Source: Candidatus Aenigmatarchaeota archaeon
Lineage (GTDB): Archaea; Aenigmatarchaeota; Aenigmatarchaeia; GW2011-AR5
DNA length: 37,602 bases
Reading direction: 5' to 3'
Assembly: GCA_016202875.1 (NCBI GenBank)
Contig: JACQNX010000047.1
Span: 1-37,602, forward strand
Every line of letters starts with the position of its first letter. Positions within the stretch are counted from its first letter, which is position 1. The notes beneath the pieces were generated by a model, which was given only the letters and a program-made list of their open reading frames with translations, made no database searches and was not told where the DNA came from. The translations under genes were made by a program, and so were the position numbers. This document shows positions 1-8,056 of the stretch, in pieces.

Positions 1-1
1 G

Positions 2-58
2 CTCTACAGGTCCGAGATCGAGGTGCAGGCTGATAAGATAATAAAGAACGACGAATAG
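2..58 (+). CDS. C-terminal end of an unidentified gene (5' truncated)
   Basis: An open frame enters from the left edge and ends at a TAG at 56-58, giving an 18-residue tail that reads LYRSEIEVQADKIIKNDE. It is acidic and lysine-rich, like the end of a helical soluble protein. No family can be named from this fragment. It is convergent with the next gene, whose stop codon begins at the very next base, so the two 3' ends abut with no spacer. Confidence 0.4.
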   Translation, partial: LYRSEIEVQADKIIKNDE

Positions 59-451
59 TTATTTGCGAAGTATAAGAAGATGAGTTGCATCTTCACTGAA
101 ATGATATCTTCCGTTCAACAAGCTCCCTCTAAATTCTAAACTATCAGATTCTGTTAACTTGTAGGTACCTGAGTCGACCCTTTTTACGAATCCTCTGTTT
201 CCTGACATAGGGCCTTCGTATGTTAAGTAACGCCGTCTTATTAGTTCCTTAGGATCTATGACTATGGCTGCCTGAAGACTTCTCAACACTTCAGTGGTTT
301 CTATTTTGTCTAATGCCAATTGTTCTGAGCCCTCTCCTTCTACGATTTCTAAAAGTATGTCATAGTGATTTGGTTTTCCTAGATAGTCGTAATGAAAAAG
401 AATAGCATATCGCAGCCAGACATCTACTAGTGGAAAGGGGTTAACTGCCAT
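59..451 (-). CDS. Orphan protein resembling the LigD 3'-phosphoesterase domain family
   Basis: The protein has about 130 residues. Its motif order recalls the phosphoesterase domain of bacterial LigD and its stand-alone relatives: an N-terminal strand with H-Y-D-I-L-L-E (compare HWDLxLE), then R-R-R-Y-L-x-Y-E-G-P-x-S-G-x-R-G and a V-D-S-G-T-Y segment. In LigD that domain trims 3' ends during end joining. No ligase or polymerase module is attached. The family link is recalled from motifs, and activity is unproven because the second His of the LigD signature is not obvious. I chose ATG 451 because a TATA-like box centred near 477 lies 26 bases upstream. A longer reading from ATG 475 adds eight residues but has no box. 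Confidence 0.55.
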   Translation of the reverse strand: MAVNPFPLVDVWLRYAILFHYDYLGKPNHYDILLEIVEGEGSEQLALDKIETTEVLRSLQAAIVIDPKELIRRRYLTYEGPMSGNRGFVKRVDSGTYKLTESDSLEFRGSLLNGRYHFSEDATHLLILRK

Positions 452-501
452 GTTATATGGATTCCTATAAAGCATAAAAACATATTCTCCAAGAACATGC
501 T
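452..501. promoter_or_regulatory. Divergent leaderless promoter sharing one AT box
   Basis: The AT-rich box GCATAAAAAC at 473-482 lies about 25 bases before the ATG at 502 on the plus strand and about 26 bases before the ATG at 451 on the minus strand. Archaeal TATA boxes normally sit about 26 bases before the transcription start, so this one box could serve both directions, each giving a leaderless transcript. Geometry is seen; use of the box is inferred. Confidence 0.4.
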
Positions 502-1242
502 ATGAAAGCGATTATACTTGCCGGCGGCTATGCGAAGCGCCTGTGGCCGCTGACAAAAGAGCAGGCCAAGCCGCTGGTAGATATAAATGGCAGGCCTATT
601 ATTTCTTTCATACTCGATAAGCTAGACAAATCAAATATAACAGAGATCATTATTTCAACCAATTCCAAATTTCAGCACGATTTTGAAAAATGGCTTCGCA
701 CTCAGAAATACGCAAAACCAGTAAAAATAGTTGTTGAGAACAGCAACCACGAAGGCGAAAAGCTGGGAGCTATTGGCGGAATACGATATGTACTTGAGGC
801 TTGCAACATCGATGACGATTGTCTGATCATATCAGGGGATAATTTTTTTGATTTTGATATATTGACATTCATTTCTTACTACGAGAAAAAGCGCACTGTA
901 GTGAATGCTGTATTCGATGTCGGGGATGCAAAGGAAGCAAAACGCCTTGGCGTTGTTGTTCTGGAAGGCGAACGTATTGCGGATTTTGTCGAGAAGCCGG
1001 AGAAGCCGCCTACGACACTTGCAAGCACGGGCTGCTACTTATTCCCAAAAGAAACACTTCGACTGTTTGCCAGCTATCTCAACGAGGGCAACAACAGCGA
1101 CGCGCCTGGATTTTTCCTGCAGTGGCTGCACAAGCGCCAGCCAGTCCACGCATTTATATTCAGCACCGCATGGTTTGATATCGGAACTCCGGAAAGCCTG
1201 GAAAGGGTGAGGAGATTTGTCGAGAGGGGCGTGACACTATGA
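502..1242 (+). CDS. Sugar-nucleotide pyrophosphorylase (RmlA/GlmU-type nucleotidyltransferase, short form)
   Basis: This 246-residue enzyme should couple a sugar 1-phosphate with an NTP to give NDP-sugar and pyrophosphate. The N-terminus carries the family signature as L-A-G-G-Y-A-K-R-L-W-P-L-T followed by K-P-L-V, a variant of the usual GGxGTRLxPLT. A metal-site-like S-G-D-N lies near residues 110-113 and V-E-K-P near 163. It has only the Rossmann-like catalytic domain, without the C-terminal left-handed beta helix of GlmU-like forms. The ATG at 502 lies 25 bases after a TATA-like box, so it is probably leaderless. Its stop overlaps the asparaginase start by four bases. The sugar cannot be told from sequence; a role in activating sugars for N-glycosylation is inferred from the STT3 gene and the nearby phosphomannomutase. 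Confidence 0.85.
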   Translation: MKAIILAGGYAKRLWPLTKEQAKPLVDINGRPIISFILDKLDKSNITEIIISTNSKFQHDFEKWLRTQKYAKPVKIVVENSNHEGEKLGAIGGIRYVLEACNIDDDCLIISGDNFFDFDILTFISYYEKKRTVVNAVFDVGDAKEAKRLGVVVLEGERIADFVEKPEKPPTTLASTGCYLFPKETLRLFASYLNEGNNSDAPGFFLQWLHKRQPVHAFIFSTAWFDIGTPESLERVRRFVERGVTL

Positions 1243-2333
1243 CGAACAAAAAAATATTATTCCTCTACAATGGCGGCACTATAGGACAAGTCCCAGAGAA
1301 TCGCGACGGGCAGATAGTTCTCGTTCCTCCGCGAGACAGCGAAATATTTAGGGTCGCTTGCGAGCCGACTATTGAAAAGCTGAAGAAGGACATGGACGTG
1401 ACATTCGAGTTTGTAACTGCCAAAGACAGCACCAACATGACACCCAATGACTGGGAAAAGCTGATATTCAGGATCAAGAAAGCACAAGATGAAGAAGGGT
1501 ATGATGGCGTCGCAATCGCTCACGGAACTGACACGCTGGCATATACTGCAACTGCACTTGCACTCGCGCTGCACGGAAGAGATCCAGAGAAAAGCGGGCT
1601 AAGGATACCTGTCTGCATTACAGGTGCCCAGAATCCTATTTATCAGGCTGGAGGAGACGGCAGGTTTAATCTGGAAAACTTGTTCCGGACGCTTGATGCA
1701 GCAATTGATGATGGCATTGCAGATGTACTAGTCAATTTCTGGAACAGGGTCTTATTGGGCTGCAGAACGCTAAAGCTAAGCGAGCGAAATTTTGATGCAT
1801 TCCAAAGCCCATCCTATCCGAACATCGGCTTTATTGATGCGCAGGGAGTCCACATGGAAAGCTCGCTGGCACGAAAAAAAGAAAACGCAGCGGACAAGCT
1901 TAATCTGGCGCCGAAATTTGGCAGGGGTGTTATAAGCTTCGAGCTAACGCCGGGTATTGACCCTAACGTGGTGCTGGGATTTATTACTAACGGCGGCATA
2001 TCTGCTATGATTCTAAAATCTCTGGGTGAGGGAAATGTCTGCAACGAAGGGCAGTACAATCTTCTCCCTGTTATCAAGCAGGCAACTGAAGACTACATGA
2101 TCCCTATATTTATTACAACCAAGTTTGCAGGAGGTAGCGCTGTGGCAGCGCATTATGAGGTCGGGATCGCGGCTATAAAAGCCGGAGGCATCGCATGCTT
2201 TGACCACACTGACGTGGCTGTTGACGTGAAAGTGAGGTGGCTGATAGGCAATGGCATCTGCCAGAATATCGGAGATTTCAGAAATGCGATGAGAATTAGT
2301 TTTGCAGGCGAGGTCAAGCTGCCTAAAGCATAA
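1239..2333 (+). CDS. L-asparaginase (type I/II family)
   Basis: This 364-residue enzyme hydrolyses asparagine to aspartate and ammonia. The first catalytic threonine lies in N-G-G-T-I-G near residue 14, and the second triad is in A-H-G-T-D-T near residues 93-98. A conserved lysine follows in R-T-L-K-L-S near residue 180, and I-T-G-A-Q matches the usual I-T-G-S/A segment. GatD, the archaeal tRNA amidotransferase subunit, has the same fold but carries an extra N-terminal domain and is usually over 400 residues, so plain asparaginase fits better. No gatE is seen. The ATG overlaps the stop of the nucleotidyltransferase (ATGA), which indicates co-transcription. The gene ends flush against the convergent phosphomannomutase. 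Confidence 0.85.
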   Translation: MTNKKILFLYNGGTIGQVPENRDGQIVLVPPRDSEIFRVACEPTIEKLKKDMDVTFEFVTAKDSTNMTPNDWEKLIFRIKKAQDEEGYDGVAIAHGTDTLAYTATALALALHGRDPEKSGLRIPVCITGAQNPIYQAGGDGRFNLENLFRTLDAAIDDGIADVLVNFWNRVLLGCRTLKLSERNFDAFQSPSYPNIGFIDAQGVHMESSLARKKENAADKLNLAPKFGRGVISFELTPGIDPNVVLGFITNGGISAMILKSLGEGNVCNEGQYNLLPVIKQATEDYMIPIFITTKFAGGSAVAAHYEVGIAAIKAGGIACFDHTDVAVDVKVRWLIGNGICQNIGDFRNAMRISFAGEVKLPKA

Positions 2334-3722
2334 TTACTTGTGCTCCGGGACCAGCTCCAAACCGTGCTTTTCCATCTCTTCTTTCAGGTAATCGAGAAAC
2401 ATCTTCTGAATGTCATTTTTGTCTTTTTCTGTAACGCCCTCTACTGTCAGGCGGATGTAAGGAGACGTGTTAGACGCCCGCAAAAGTGCCCATCCGTTTT
2501 CGAGGTCGACTCGCAGGCCATCCATTGTATTCACATTCTTGAATTCTTTGGCAGCTTTGCCAGCAATGGTTTTTATAATTCCGAATTTTATCCTGTCGGG
2601 GCACTCAAAACTGACGCGCGCAAACGGGTATTTTGGCACCTGTTTCTTGAATTCCGAGAGCTTTTCGCCGCGCTCGGAAAGAATATACGCTGCATAGAGC
2701 CCTACTATTGTGGCATCGTCAAACGGTATAAAATGCGGGAGGCAGTAGTGCGCTGCTGACTCGACTCCAAAAACAGCATTGTGCCTGTGCACAGCATCCA
2801 TAAGAAATGTATGCCCCACAGGAACCCTGATAACTTTACGGCCGAATTTTCCGGCTATCAAGTCTATTGCCTTCGTGCATTCAACATTTGCCACGATATC
2901 GCCTTTCTGCGTCTTTAGCAGTTCTGAGAGGATAAGATATGAAGTCTCCTCCGGCGAAGTAAAACTGCCCTTGTCGTCCACTAATGCTGTCCTGTCGCCG
3001 TCTCCGTCATACGCAATGCCAAGGTCGAAACCGCCCTCAACAACATTTTTTTTCAACTCTGCGAGGGCGAAATCCTGGGGGTCGGGCAGGCGGTTCGGAA
3101 AAGTCCCGTCAATTTCCCCGAAAACTACCCGGGTCTCTAATCCAGCTTCCCGGAACAGCTCGGGCACAATCAATCCTGCGCAGCCGTTTCCGCAGTCTAA
3201 AACAACTGAAGTCGCCCTGTGAAAACGCACCTTAGACAGAAGGAAATTTTTATAGTCTGCAACTATTTCTTTAGGGTTTTTAACTGCACATTTTCCGCTG
3301 CCTGCTATAAATTTCCCCTTAAAAAATGTGTCCCGTATTTCCCTGTTTGTTTCGTCTATGAACCCTATGCCATTCGCATGAAAGAACTTGATGCCATTCC
3401 ATTCCTTGGGCAGATGGGAACCGGTGATGTACGCATATGTCTTTTTTTCTTGCCATGCATGGTACATTCCTGCGCCAAGCGGCAACATCCCCGCATCCTC
3501 AATGCTGAAACCGGATGACAAAAATCCTTTTACAAAGGCCTCTTTGAGCTTCTGGCTGTGCAAACGGACATCGCGCCCCAAGACTATATCTTGATGGATA
3601 TACGAACCAAATGCCTGGCCTATTCTGTGCATGATCTCCGGCGTCAGGTCCTGCCCCACAACTCCGCGGATATCATAACTCCTGAATATGCTGGATACAT
3701 TTTTTAGTGAATCGTTACCCAT
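2334..3722 (-). CDS. Phosphomannomutase/phosphoglucomutase
   Basis: This 462-residue enzyme of the alpha-D-phosphohexomutase family interconverts hexose 6- and 1-phosphates. It opens with I-F-R-S-Y-D-I-R-G. The phosphoserine loop reads T-G-S-H-L-P, a variant of the common TASHNP. The metal loop D-G-D-G-D-R is intact, as is the C-terminal phosphate-binding segment R-A-S-N-T-S-P-Y. The ATG at 3722 is preferred: an AAGGGAT stretch lies just upstream, whereas the longest reading begins with a TTG inside a repeated operator-like box. A TATA-like TTTTAATA near 3800-3812 on the minus strand would give a leader of about 55 bases. The product could feed the nucleotidyltransferase at 502. Confidence 0.88.
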   Translation of the reverse strand: MGNDSLKNVSSIFRSYDIRGVVGQDLTPEIMHRIGQAFGSYIHQDIVLGRDVRLHSQKLKEAFVKGFLSSGFSIEDAGMLPLGAGMYHAWQEKKTYAYITGSHLPKEWNGIKFFHANGIGFIDETNREIRDTFFKGKFIAGSGKCAVKNPKEIVADYKNFLLSKVRFHRATSVVLDCGNGCAGLIVPELFREAGLETRVVFGEIDGTFPNRLPDPQDFALAELKKNVVEGGFDLGIAYDGDGDRTALVDDKGSFTSPEETSYLILSELLKTQKGDIVANVECTKAIDLIAGKFGRKVIRVPVGHTFLMDAVHRHNAVFGVESAAHYCLPHFIPFDDATIVGLYAAYILSERGEKLSEFKKQVPKYPFARVSFECPDRIKFGIIKTIAGKAAKEFKNVNTMDGLRVDLENGWALLRASNTSPYIRLTVEGVTEKDKNDIQKMFLDYLKEEMEKHGLELVPEHK

Positions 3723-3753
3723 AGCAATCCCTTGTTTTATTTTGTAATAGCTG

Positions 3754-3836
3754 TTTTGGTGCAAAAATCAAAATATCTGGCTGAAACGTTGGCAAAATAG
3801 TATTAAAAGATTTCACATGGCTTTTTTGGTGCAAAA
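3754..3836. promoter_or_regulatory. Pair of identical 13-base dyad boxes in a divergent promoter region
   Basis: The sequence TTTTGGTGCAAAA occurs at 3754-3766 and again at 3824-3836, exactly 70 bases apart. Each is a small dyad, TTTTG and CAAAA around GTG. Similarity extends downstream of both copies (AAAAT, TCTG, CT and later an A-rich stretch), so the unit was probably duplicated. The boxes lie between the phosphomannomutase and the aminopeptidase, which are transcribed apart. Seven helical turns would place both on one DNA face. Operator function is inferred. Confidence 0.5.
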
Positions 3837-3926
3837 GTTAAAATCTCTGCCTTTACGATATGTCGCAATAAAACGATACTAATAAAAAGTTCATAAAAAG
3901 AATAAAGCACAATGAGGTGTTAAAAG

Positions 3927-6434
3927 ATGTGCAGGTTTTCTGACAGGTTAATTTTCGGGAATATGGTACCGGATCCGCGCTTTGCCCTCCCTGGTGCAAC
4001 GCCGCAGTATGCACCGCACCGTGACTTCAAGACAGAACACATAAAGCTGGAATTCTCTTTTGACATAGCAAAGAAGACCGTGTTTGGCAAGAGCGCAACG
4101 ACGGTAAAAATGCTTGTGGATGCACACAAGCTCGTTTTTGATGTAGTAAATATGAAAATCAATTCTGTAAAAGACCGTGCTGGAAGGGACTATAGGTATG
4201 ACTATGATGATGCAAAGATTATTATTTATCTGGACAGGACAGCAACTGCAGGGGAAATATTTGACATCATGATTGACTATAAAATCATTAAGCCAAAGCT
4301 GGGTGTTTACTTCATTGAACCTGACAGACCTTATCCCAAGAAGCCTGTGCAGATATATACACACAGCGAAGCAGAAGAGGCACGATACTGGTTTCCATGT
4401 CATGACAGTCCGCATGAAAAATGCACTACAGAGATGCTTATCACTGTGGCTTCTGACTTCTTTGCGCTTTCCAATGGCGCTTTGGTAAATGTTTTAGAGG
4501 ACAGGAAAGGCGGCAAGAAAACATACCACTGGAAAATGCGGCACCCTCATTCTTCTTACCTTGTTATGTTTGCTGTGGGCAGGTTTATAGAAATCAAGGA
4601 GGAATGGGATGGCATACCAATAACATATTATTGTGAAAAGGGGCGAGAGGCTGATACAAGAAGGGCGTTTGGAAAGACGCCGAAGATAATGGAGTTCTTT
4701 TCAAAGAAGATAGGTGTGCGATACCCATATGAAAAATATGCGCAGGTTGCTGTGGCAGATTTTATATTTGGCGGCATGGAGCACACAACAGCGACGACCC
4801 AGACTGACTTAATTCTCCATGATGAAAGGGCACATGAGGAGACGTGGCATGACAACCTTGTTGCTCATGAGCTTGCGCACCAGTGGTTTGGCGACTTACT
4901 GACGTGCAGGGACTGGGCGCATGCATGGCTTAATGAAAGCTTTGCATGGTACTTTGATGCATTGTTTGTAGAGCATGACAAAGGAGAAGAAGAATTCTTG
5001 TATCATATGTACGAAGATGCAAAAGTTTATTTTGCTGAAGACAAAGATCGATACAGAAGGCCTATTGTGACAAACATCTTCTTTGAGCCCAGCGACATAT
5101 TTGACAGGCATCTCTACGAAAAAGGCTCTTTGGTCCTCAATATGCTAAGACATATATTGGGCACTGCGATGTGGTGGAAGTGCATAAATCACTATGTTGA
5201 AAAGAACAAGAACAAGACAGTGGAAACAGAAAACCTTATTGAGGCAATAGAAGAAGTTTCTGGCAGGAACATGAAGAGGTTCTTTGACCAGTGGATTTAC
5301 GGAGCAGGGCACCCTGAACTTCAGGCCCAGTACTACTGGGATGACAAAACAAAAGAAGCTGTGATCAGGATAGCGCAGGTGCAGAAAACAGACGACCAGA
5401 CTCCACTATTTGCATTGCCCTTGACAATAGAAATAATAACAAAGGAGGGCAGAAAGAAGTTCACAGAAATTCTGGAAGAAAAACAAAAACAGTTCAGGTA
5501 CAAAATAAATTCTATTCCTTTTGATGTGAGAATTGATCCAGACAATGCCATTTTGAAGAAGATGGATTTCATCAAACCAAAATCCATGTGGCTGTATCAA
5601 CTGGAAAATGATTCTAATATTTTAGGAAGAATCGCAGCTGCTCAGGAAATTGCGAAACTGGGTAATAGAGAGGCCGTAGAGGCCTTGGCAAAGCACTTTG
5701 AGAGGGAAAGATCCTGGGGTGTGCAGGCTGAGACTGCTCTTGCTCTTGGGACTATAAAAACCGATGCTGCCTTAAAGGCGCTGCAGAAGATGATGGGGGT
5801 GAAACATCCGAAAGCGAGAAGGGCTGTTGCTGCAGCATTGGGCGAATTCAAAACAGACAGGGTCATGGATGCTTTGAAAACACTTGTTTCTGACAAGAAC
5901 AGCTATTTTGTCCCTGCGGAAGCTGTGAAAAGTATAGGAAAAACCAACCACGACTCATCGTTGCAGCTGCTGAAGAGATACCTGCCCTTGGAATCATGGA
6001 ATGACGTTATTAAAGCAGGGGTTCTGGAAGGAATAGCACAACTACAGACAGATGAATCTATACAATTACTGAAAGCGCATGCAAAATACGGTTATCATTA
6101 CAGGTCCCGAATGGCTGCAATAAGAAACCTCGGGCTTATAGGAAAGGGCAGAAAGGATGTTCTGGACTTGCTCATTGAATTTACAAAAGAAGATTTTGCC
6201 CTTGTCCAGCTGGTGTCTGTCATTGCTCTGGGGGATCTGGGAGATGAGCGTGCTATACCTTTGCTGGAGGATATGACAAAAGGGCACAGAGATGGCCGCG
6301 TAAAGAGACAGGCGCATGAGGCAATAAGAAAGATATACACATGGCTTGATACTGACCTCGAAACTGCTGAAATAAAGGAACGGTATGAAAAATTGAAGAA
6401 GGATTTTGAGGCGCAGAAGAAACGTGCAAGTTGA
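3927..6434 (+). CDS. M1-family aminopeptidase (aminopeptidase N-like) with C-terminal HEAT repeats
   Basis: This 835-residue zinc metallopeptidase should remove N-terminal residues from peptides in the cytoplasm. The zinc site is H-E-L-A-H at residues 314-318 with the third ligand in N-E-S-F near residue 337. The exopeptidase motif is G-G-M-E-H at 282-286, where most M1 enzymes have GAMEN. After the catalytic and beta-sandwich parts, residues about 570-810 hold repeated pairs of helices (A-A-Q-E-I-A-K-L-G, A-L-G-x-I-K-T-D) typical of HEAT repeats, in place of the usual ERAP1-like helical domain. No signal peptide is seen. A GAGGTG ribosome site lies seven bases before the ATG, and TATA-like A/T boxes precede it. 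Confidence 0.92.
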   Translation: MCRFSDRLIFGNMVPDPRFALPGATPQYAPHRDFKTEHIKLEFSFDIAKKTVFGKSATTVKMLVDAHKLVFDVVNMKINSVKDRAGRDYRYDYDDAKIIIYLDRTATAGEIFDIMIDYKIIKPKLGVYFIEPDRPYPKKPVQIYTHSEAEEARYWFPCHDSPHEKCTTEMLITVASDFFALSNGALVNVLEDRKGGKKTYHWKMRHPHSSYLVMFAVGRFIEIKEEWDGIPITYYCEKGREADTRRAFGKTPKIMEFFSKKIGVRYPYEKYAQVAVADFIFGGMEHTTATTQTDLILHDERAHEETWHDNLVAHELAHQWFGDLLTCRDWAHAWLNESFAWYFDALFVEHDKGEEEFLYHMYEDAKVYFAEDKDRYRRPIVTNIFFEPSDIFDRHLYEKGSLVLNMLRHILGTAMWWKCINHYVEKNKNKTVETENLIEAIEEVSGRNMKRFFDQWIYGAGHPELQAQYYWDDKTKEAVIRIAQVQKTDDQTPLFALPLTIEIITKEGRKKFTEILEEKQKQFRYKINSIPFDVRIDPDNAILKKMDFIKPKSMWLYQLENDSNILGRIAAAQEIAKLGNREAVEALAKHFERERSWGVQAETALALGTIKTDAALKALQKMMGVKHPKARRAVAAALGEFKTDRVMDALKTLVSDKNSYFVPAEAVKSIGKTNHDSSLQLLKRYLPLESWNDVIKAGVLEGIAQLQTDESIQLLKAHAKYGYHYRSRMAAIRNLGLIGKGRKDVLDLLIEFTKEDFALVQLVSVIALGDLGDERAIPLLEDMTKGHRDGRVKRQAHEAIRKIYTWLDTDLETAEIKERYEKLKKDFEAQKKRAS

Positions 6435-6742
6435 TATTGCTTTTAGAACAGCAAAAGGCATTTAAAGTGTCAAATTAATAACTATCACAGGTGTAAGGTG
6501 TGCGGATAGGAAAAAATACAGCCCATTCATGGAATTTTAATAGGCTTGTCTGCACATTGCTAGGCCTGAAGTGTTCTAATCTCAAATCTGAAATTATCAC
6601 ATACTGATTTGGGATGATTCTGTTTCTGGCGGCTAACAGAAGACCATGTTGCGCCTCGGGTAAGACCAATGGCTTTGGATTGTTTGTTTGTGTTCAGTGA
6701 GAAAGCTCGTAGTAAAAATTAACAAAAAGAGAGGCGATAACG
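6435..6742. other. 308-base gap with possible structured RNA
   Basis: No convincing protein gene lies here. A TATA-like CATTTAAAG near 6459-6467 on the plus strand would start a transcript near 6489. Downstream, TCTCAAATC at 6580-6588 can pair with GATTTGGGA at 6606-6614 (nine pairs, one G-T). GGCG at 6628-6631 plus AACA at 6635-6638 can pair with TGTT at 6647-6650 plus CGCC at 6652-6655, with an uneven 3/1 internal loop. This resembles a small RNA but matches no family I know. Reading frames here are short and interrupted. Confidence 0.3.
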
Positions 6743-6886
6743 ATGTCGGTGCCAAAATGCTGTGGTGTTGAAATGGGGGTAAATGTGGAAACTGGCAAAT
6801 TTGTAGAGGTCCAGTGCAAAATGTGCGGAGATGTAGTATTCGTCAAGAAGGGCGAAACAAACAAACCGCAGATGCTGGATGATTAA
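6743..6886 (+). CDS. 47-residue zinc-ribbon-like protein
   Basis: This short frame starts at an ATG preceded by GAGGCGAT, an excellent ribosome site with five bases of spacing. The product has a K-C-C-G knuckle near residues 5-8 and a C-K-M-C-G knuckle at 25-29, consistent with one zinc bound by four cysteines in a two-strand ribbon. The tail is charged. Such mini zinc ribbons are common in archaea, and many bind nucleic acid or partner proteins. No specific function can be given. A TATA-like TAAAAATTAAC lies about 25-30 bases before the ribosome site region. Confidence 0.7.
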   Translation: MSVPKCCGVEMGVNVETGKFVEVQCKMCGDVVFVKKGETNKPQMLDD

Positions 6887-6987
6887 GCTAGGATATGCTT
6901 CGTTGGCTAATGCTATTGTTAATGCCTGCCAACCGTCTTTTTCCCTGTCATGAGATATTTATTAAATCTAAAATCCAGTTAGTTATC

Positions 6988-8046
6988 ATGCTGTCTTTTC
7001 GCGGTTTATTGAAAGGCGTTGATGCCGTTGTATTGCGCAATGACGAATCACACATGGATGAAAATGTTTTCTATTTACTGGAGGAAAAGCCCAGCACTGC
7101 CACGATGTTTCTTATTTTAAAGAAAAACAGCATACCTGTGCTTTTTGTTTCGGAGCTTGAACTAGGCAATTACACGCATAAAAAACATGTCCGTGTAGAA
7201 AAGCTTGACAAAGAGTCGTTGGCTAAAGAACTGGGAAATATAAAAGGGAAAATCGGCCTGAACTTTGAAACGCAAACTGCGAACCAACTGAAAAGACTAA
7301 AGAAATTCATAAAAGCACAGCAGGTTGATATTTCTTCATATTTTGAGAAAGCGCGGGAAGTCAAAACGCAGGCTGAAATCAAAAAAATCAAGACCGCATG
7401 CAGGATTACTGCAGAGATTTTTGACAGGGTGCAGGATTTGATGAAAATATGCAGAACTGAAAAAAACCTTGCCCTTAAGTTAGAGTTTGAAGCAAGAAAT
7501 AATGGGGCTGATGCTGCCGCATTTCCTCCCATAATTGCTTCTGGGATTTCATCGGCTATACCACACTACGCCACAGCAGACAAAAAAATTTCTGAGGGGT
7601 TTCTTGTTGTTGATTTTGGCGTTGTTTACGATGGCTACTGTTCTGATATAACAAGGACTTTTTTTGTCGGGATGCCAAATGCCTATCACAAACATATGTT
7701 TGCTGCTGTGTACAACGCAAAAGAGGCTGCAACAAAAATGTGTTTTGCAGGCACAGAAGCAAGGAAGGTCCATAATGCTGCTGATTCTGTTCTAGAAAAG
7801 AATTTTGGTGAAAAGATGATTCACGCTGTTGGCCATGGCCTGGGGTTGAAGGTGCACGATTTCCCGCAGGGGATAAATGCAAATGCACCATTTACATTAA
7901 AGGAAAATATGTGCATCACTGTAGAGCCTGGCTACTACAAAAGAAATTTTGGCGGGGTGCGCATAGAAGATGATGTTATAATAAAAAAGGGAAAATGCAG
8001 GGAGCTGACAAAAGCGGAAAAGGTGCTATTTTCGCTAAAAATTTAA
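6988..8046 (+). CDS. M24-family metallopeptidase (Xaa-Pro dipeptidase/aminopeptidase-like)
   Basis: The 352-residue protein has the creatinase-like N-terminal domain and the pita-bread catalytic domain of M24 peptidases, which cut before or after proline using two metal ions. The metal ligands are visible in order: D in V-V-D-F-G, D in C-S-D-I-T-R-T, H in H-A-V-G-H-G-L-G, E in T-V-E-P-G-Y-Y and E in V-R-I-E-D-D. A longer reading from 6895 adds 31 unrelated residues. I chose ATG 6988 because the box ATTTATTAAATC near 6957-6968 lies about 26 bases upstream, which gives a leaderless message. It runs convergently toward dnaG with a ten-base gap. With the M1 enzyme it may finish peptide breakdown. 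Confidence 0.88.
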   Translation: MLSFRGLLKGVDAVVLRNDESHMDENVFYLLEEKPSTATMFLILKKNSIPVLFVSELELGNYTHKKHVRVEKLDKESLAKELGNIKGKIGLNFETQTANQLKRLKKFIKAQQVDISSYFEKAREVKTQAEIKKIKTACRITAEIFDRVQDLMKICRTEKNLALKLEFEARNNGADAAAFPPIIASGISSAIPHYATADKKISEGFLVVDFGVVYDGYCSDITRTFFVGMPNAYHKHMFAAVYNAKEAATKMCFAGTEARKVHNAADSVLEKNFGEKMIHAVGHGLGLKVHDFPQGINANAPFTLKENMCITVEPGYYKRNFGGVRIEDDVIIKKGKCRELTKAEKVLFSLKI

Positions 8047-8056
8047 TTCCTAGCCT

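Noticed and set aside
1239..2333. GatD, archaeal Glu-tRNA(Gln) amidotransferase subunit
   Set aside because: The protein starts directly with the asparaginase domain and has no N-terminal GatD extension, and no gatE is nearby.
3722..3764. Upstream TTG as the phosphomannomutase start
   Set aside because: It lies within the repeated TTTTGCACCAAAA box and lacks a ribosome site, while ATG 3722 has one and matches family N-termini better.
6475..6669. Minus-strand 64-codon frame in the gap after the aminopeptidase
   Set aside because: It has no ribosome site or TATA at the right distance, an unlikely composition, and overlaps the possible RNA stems.
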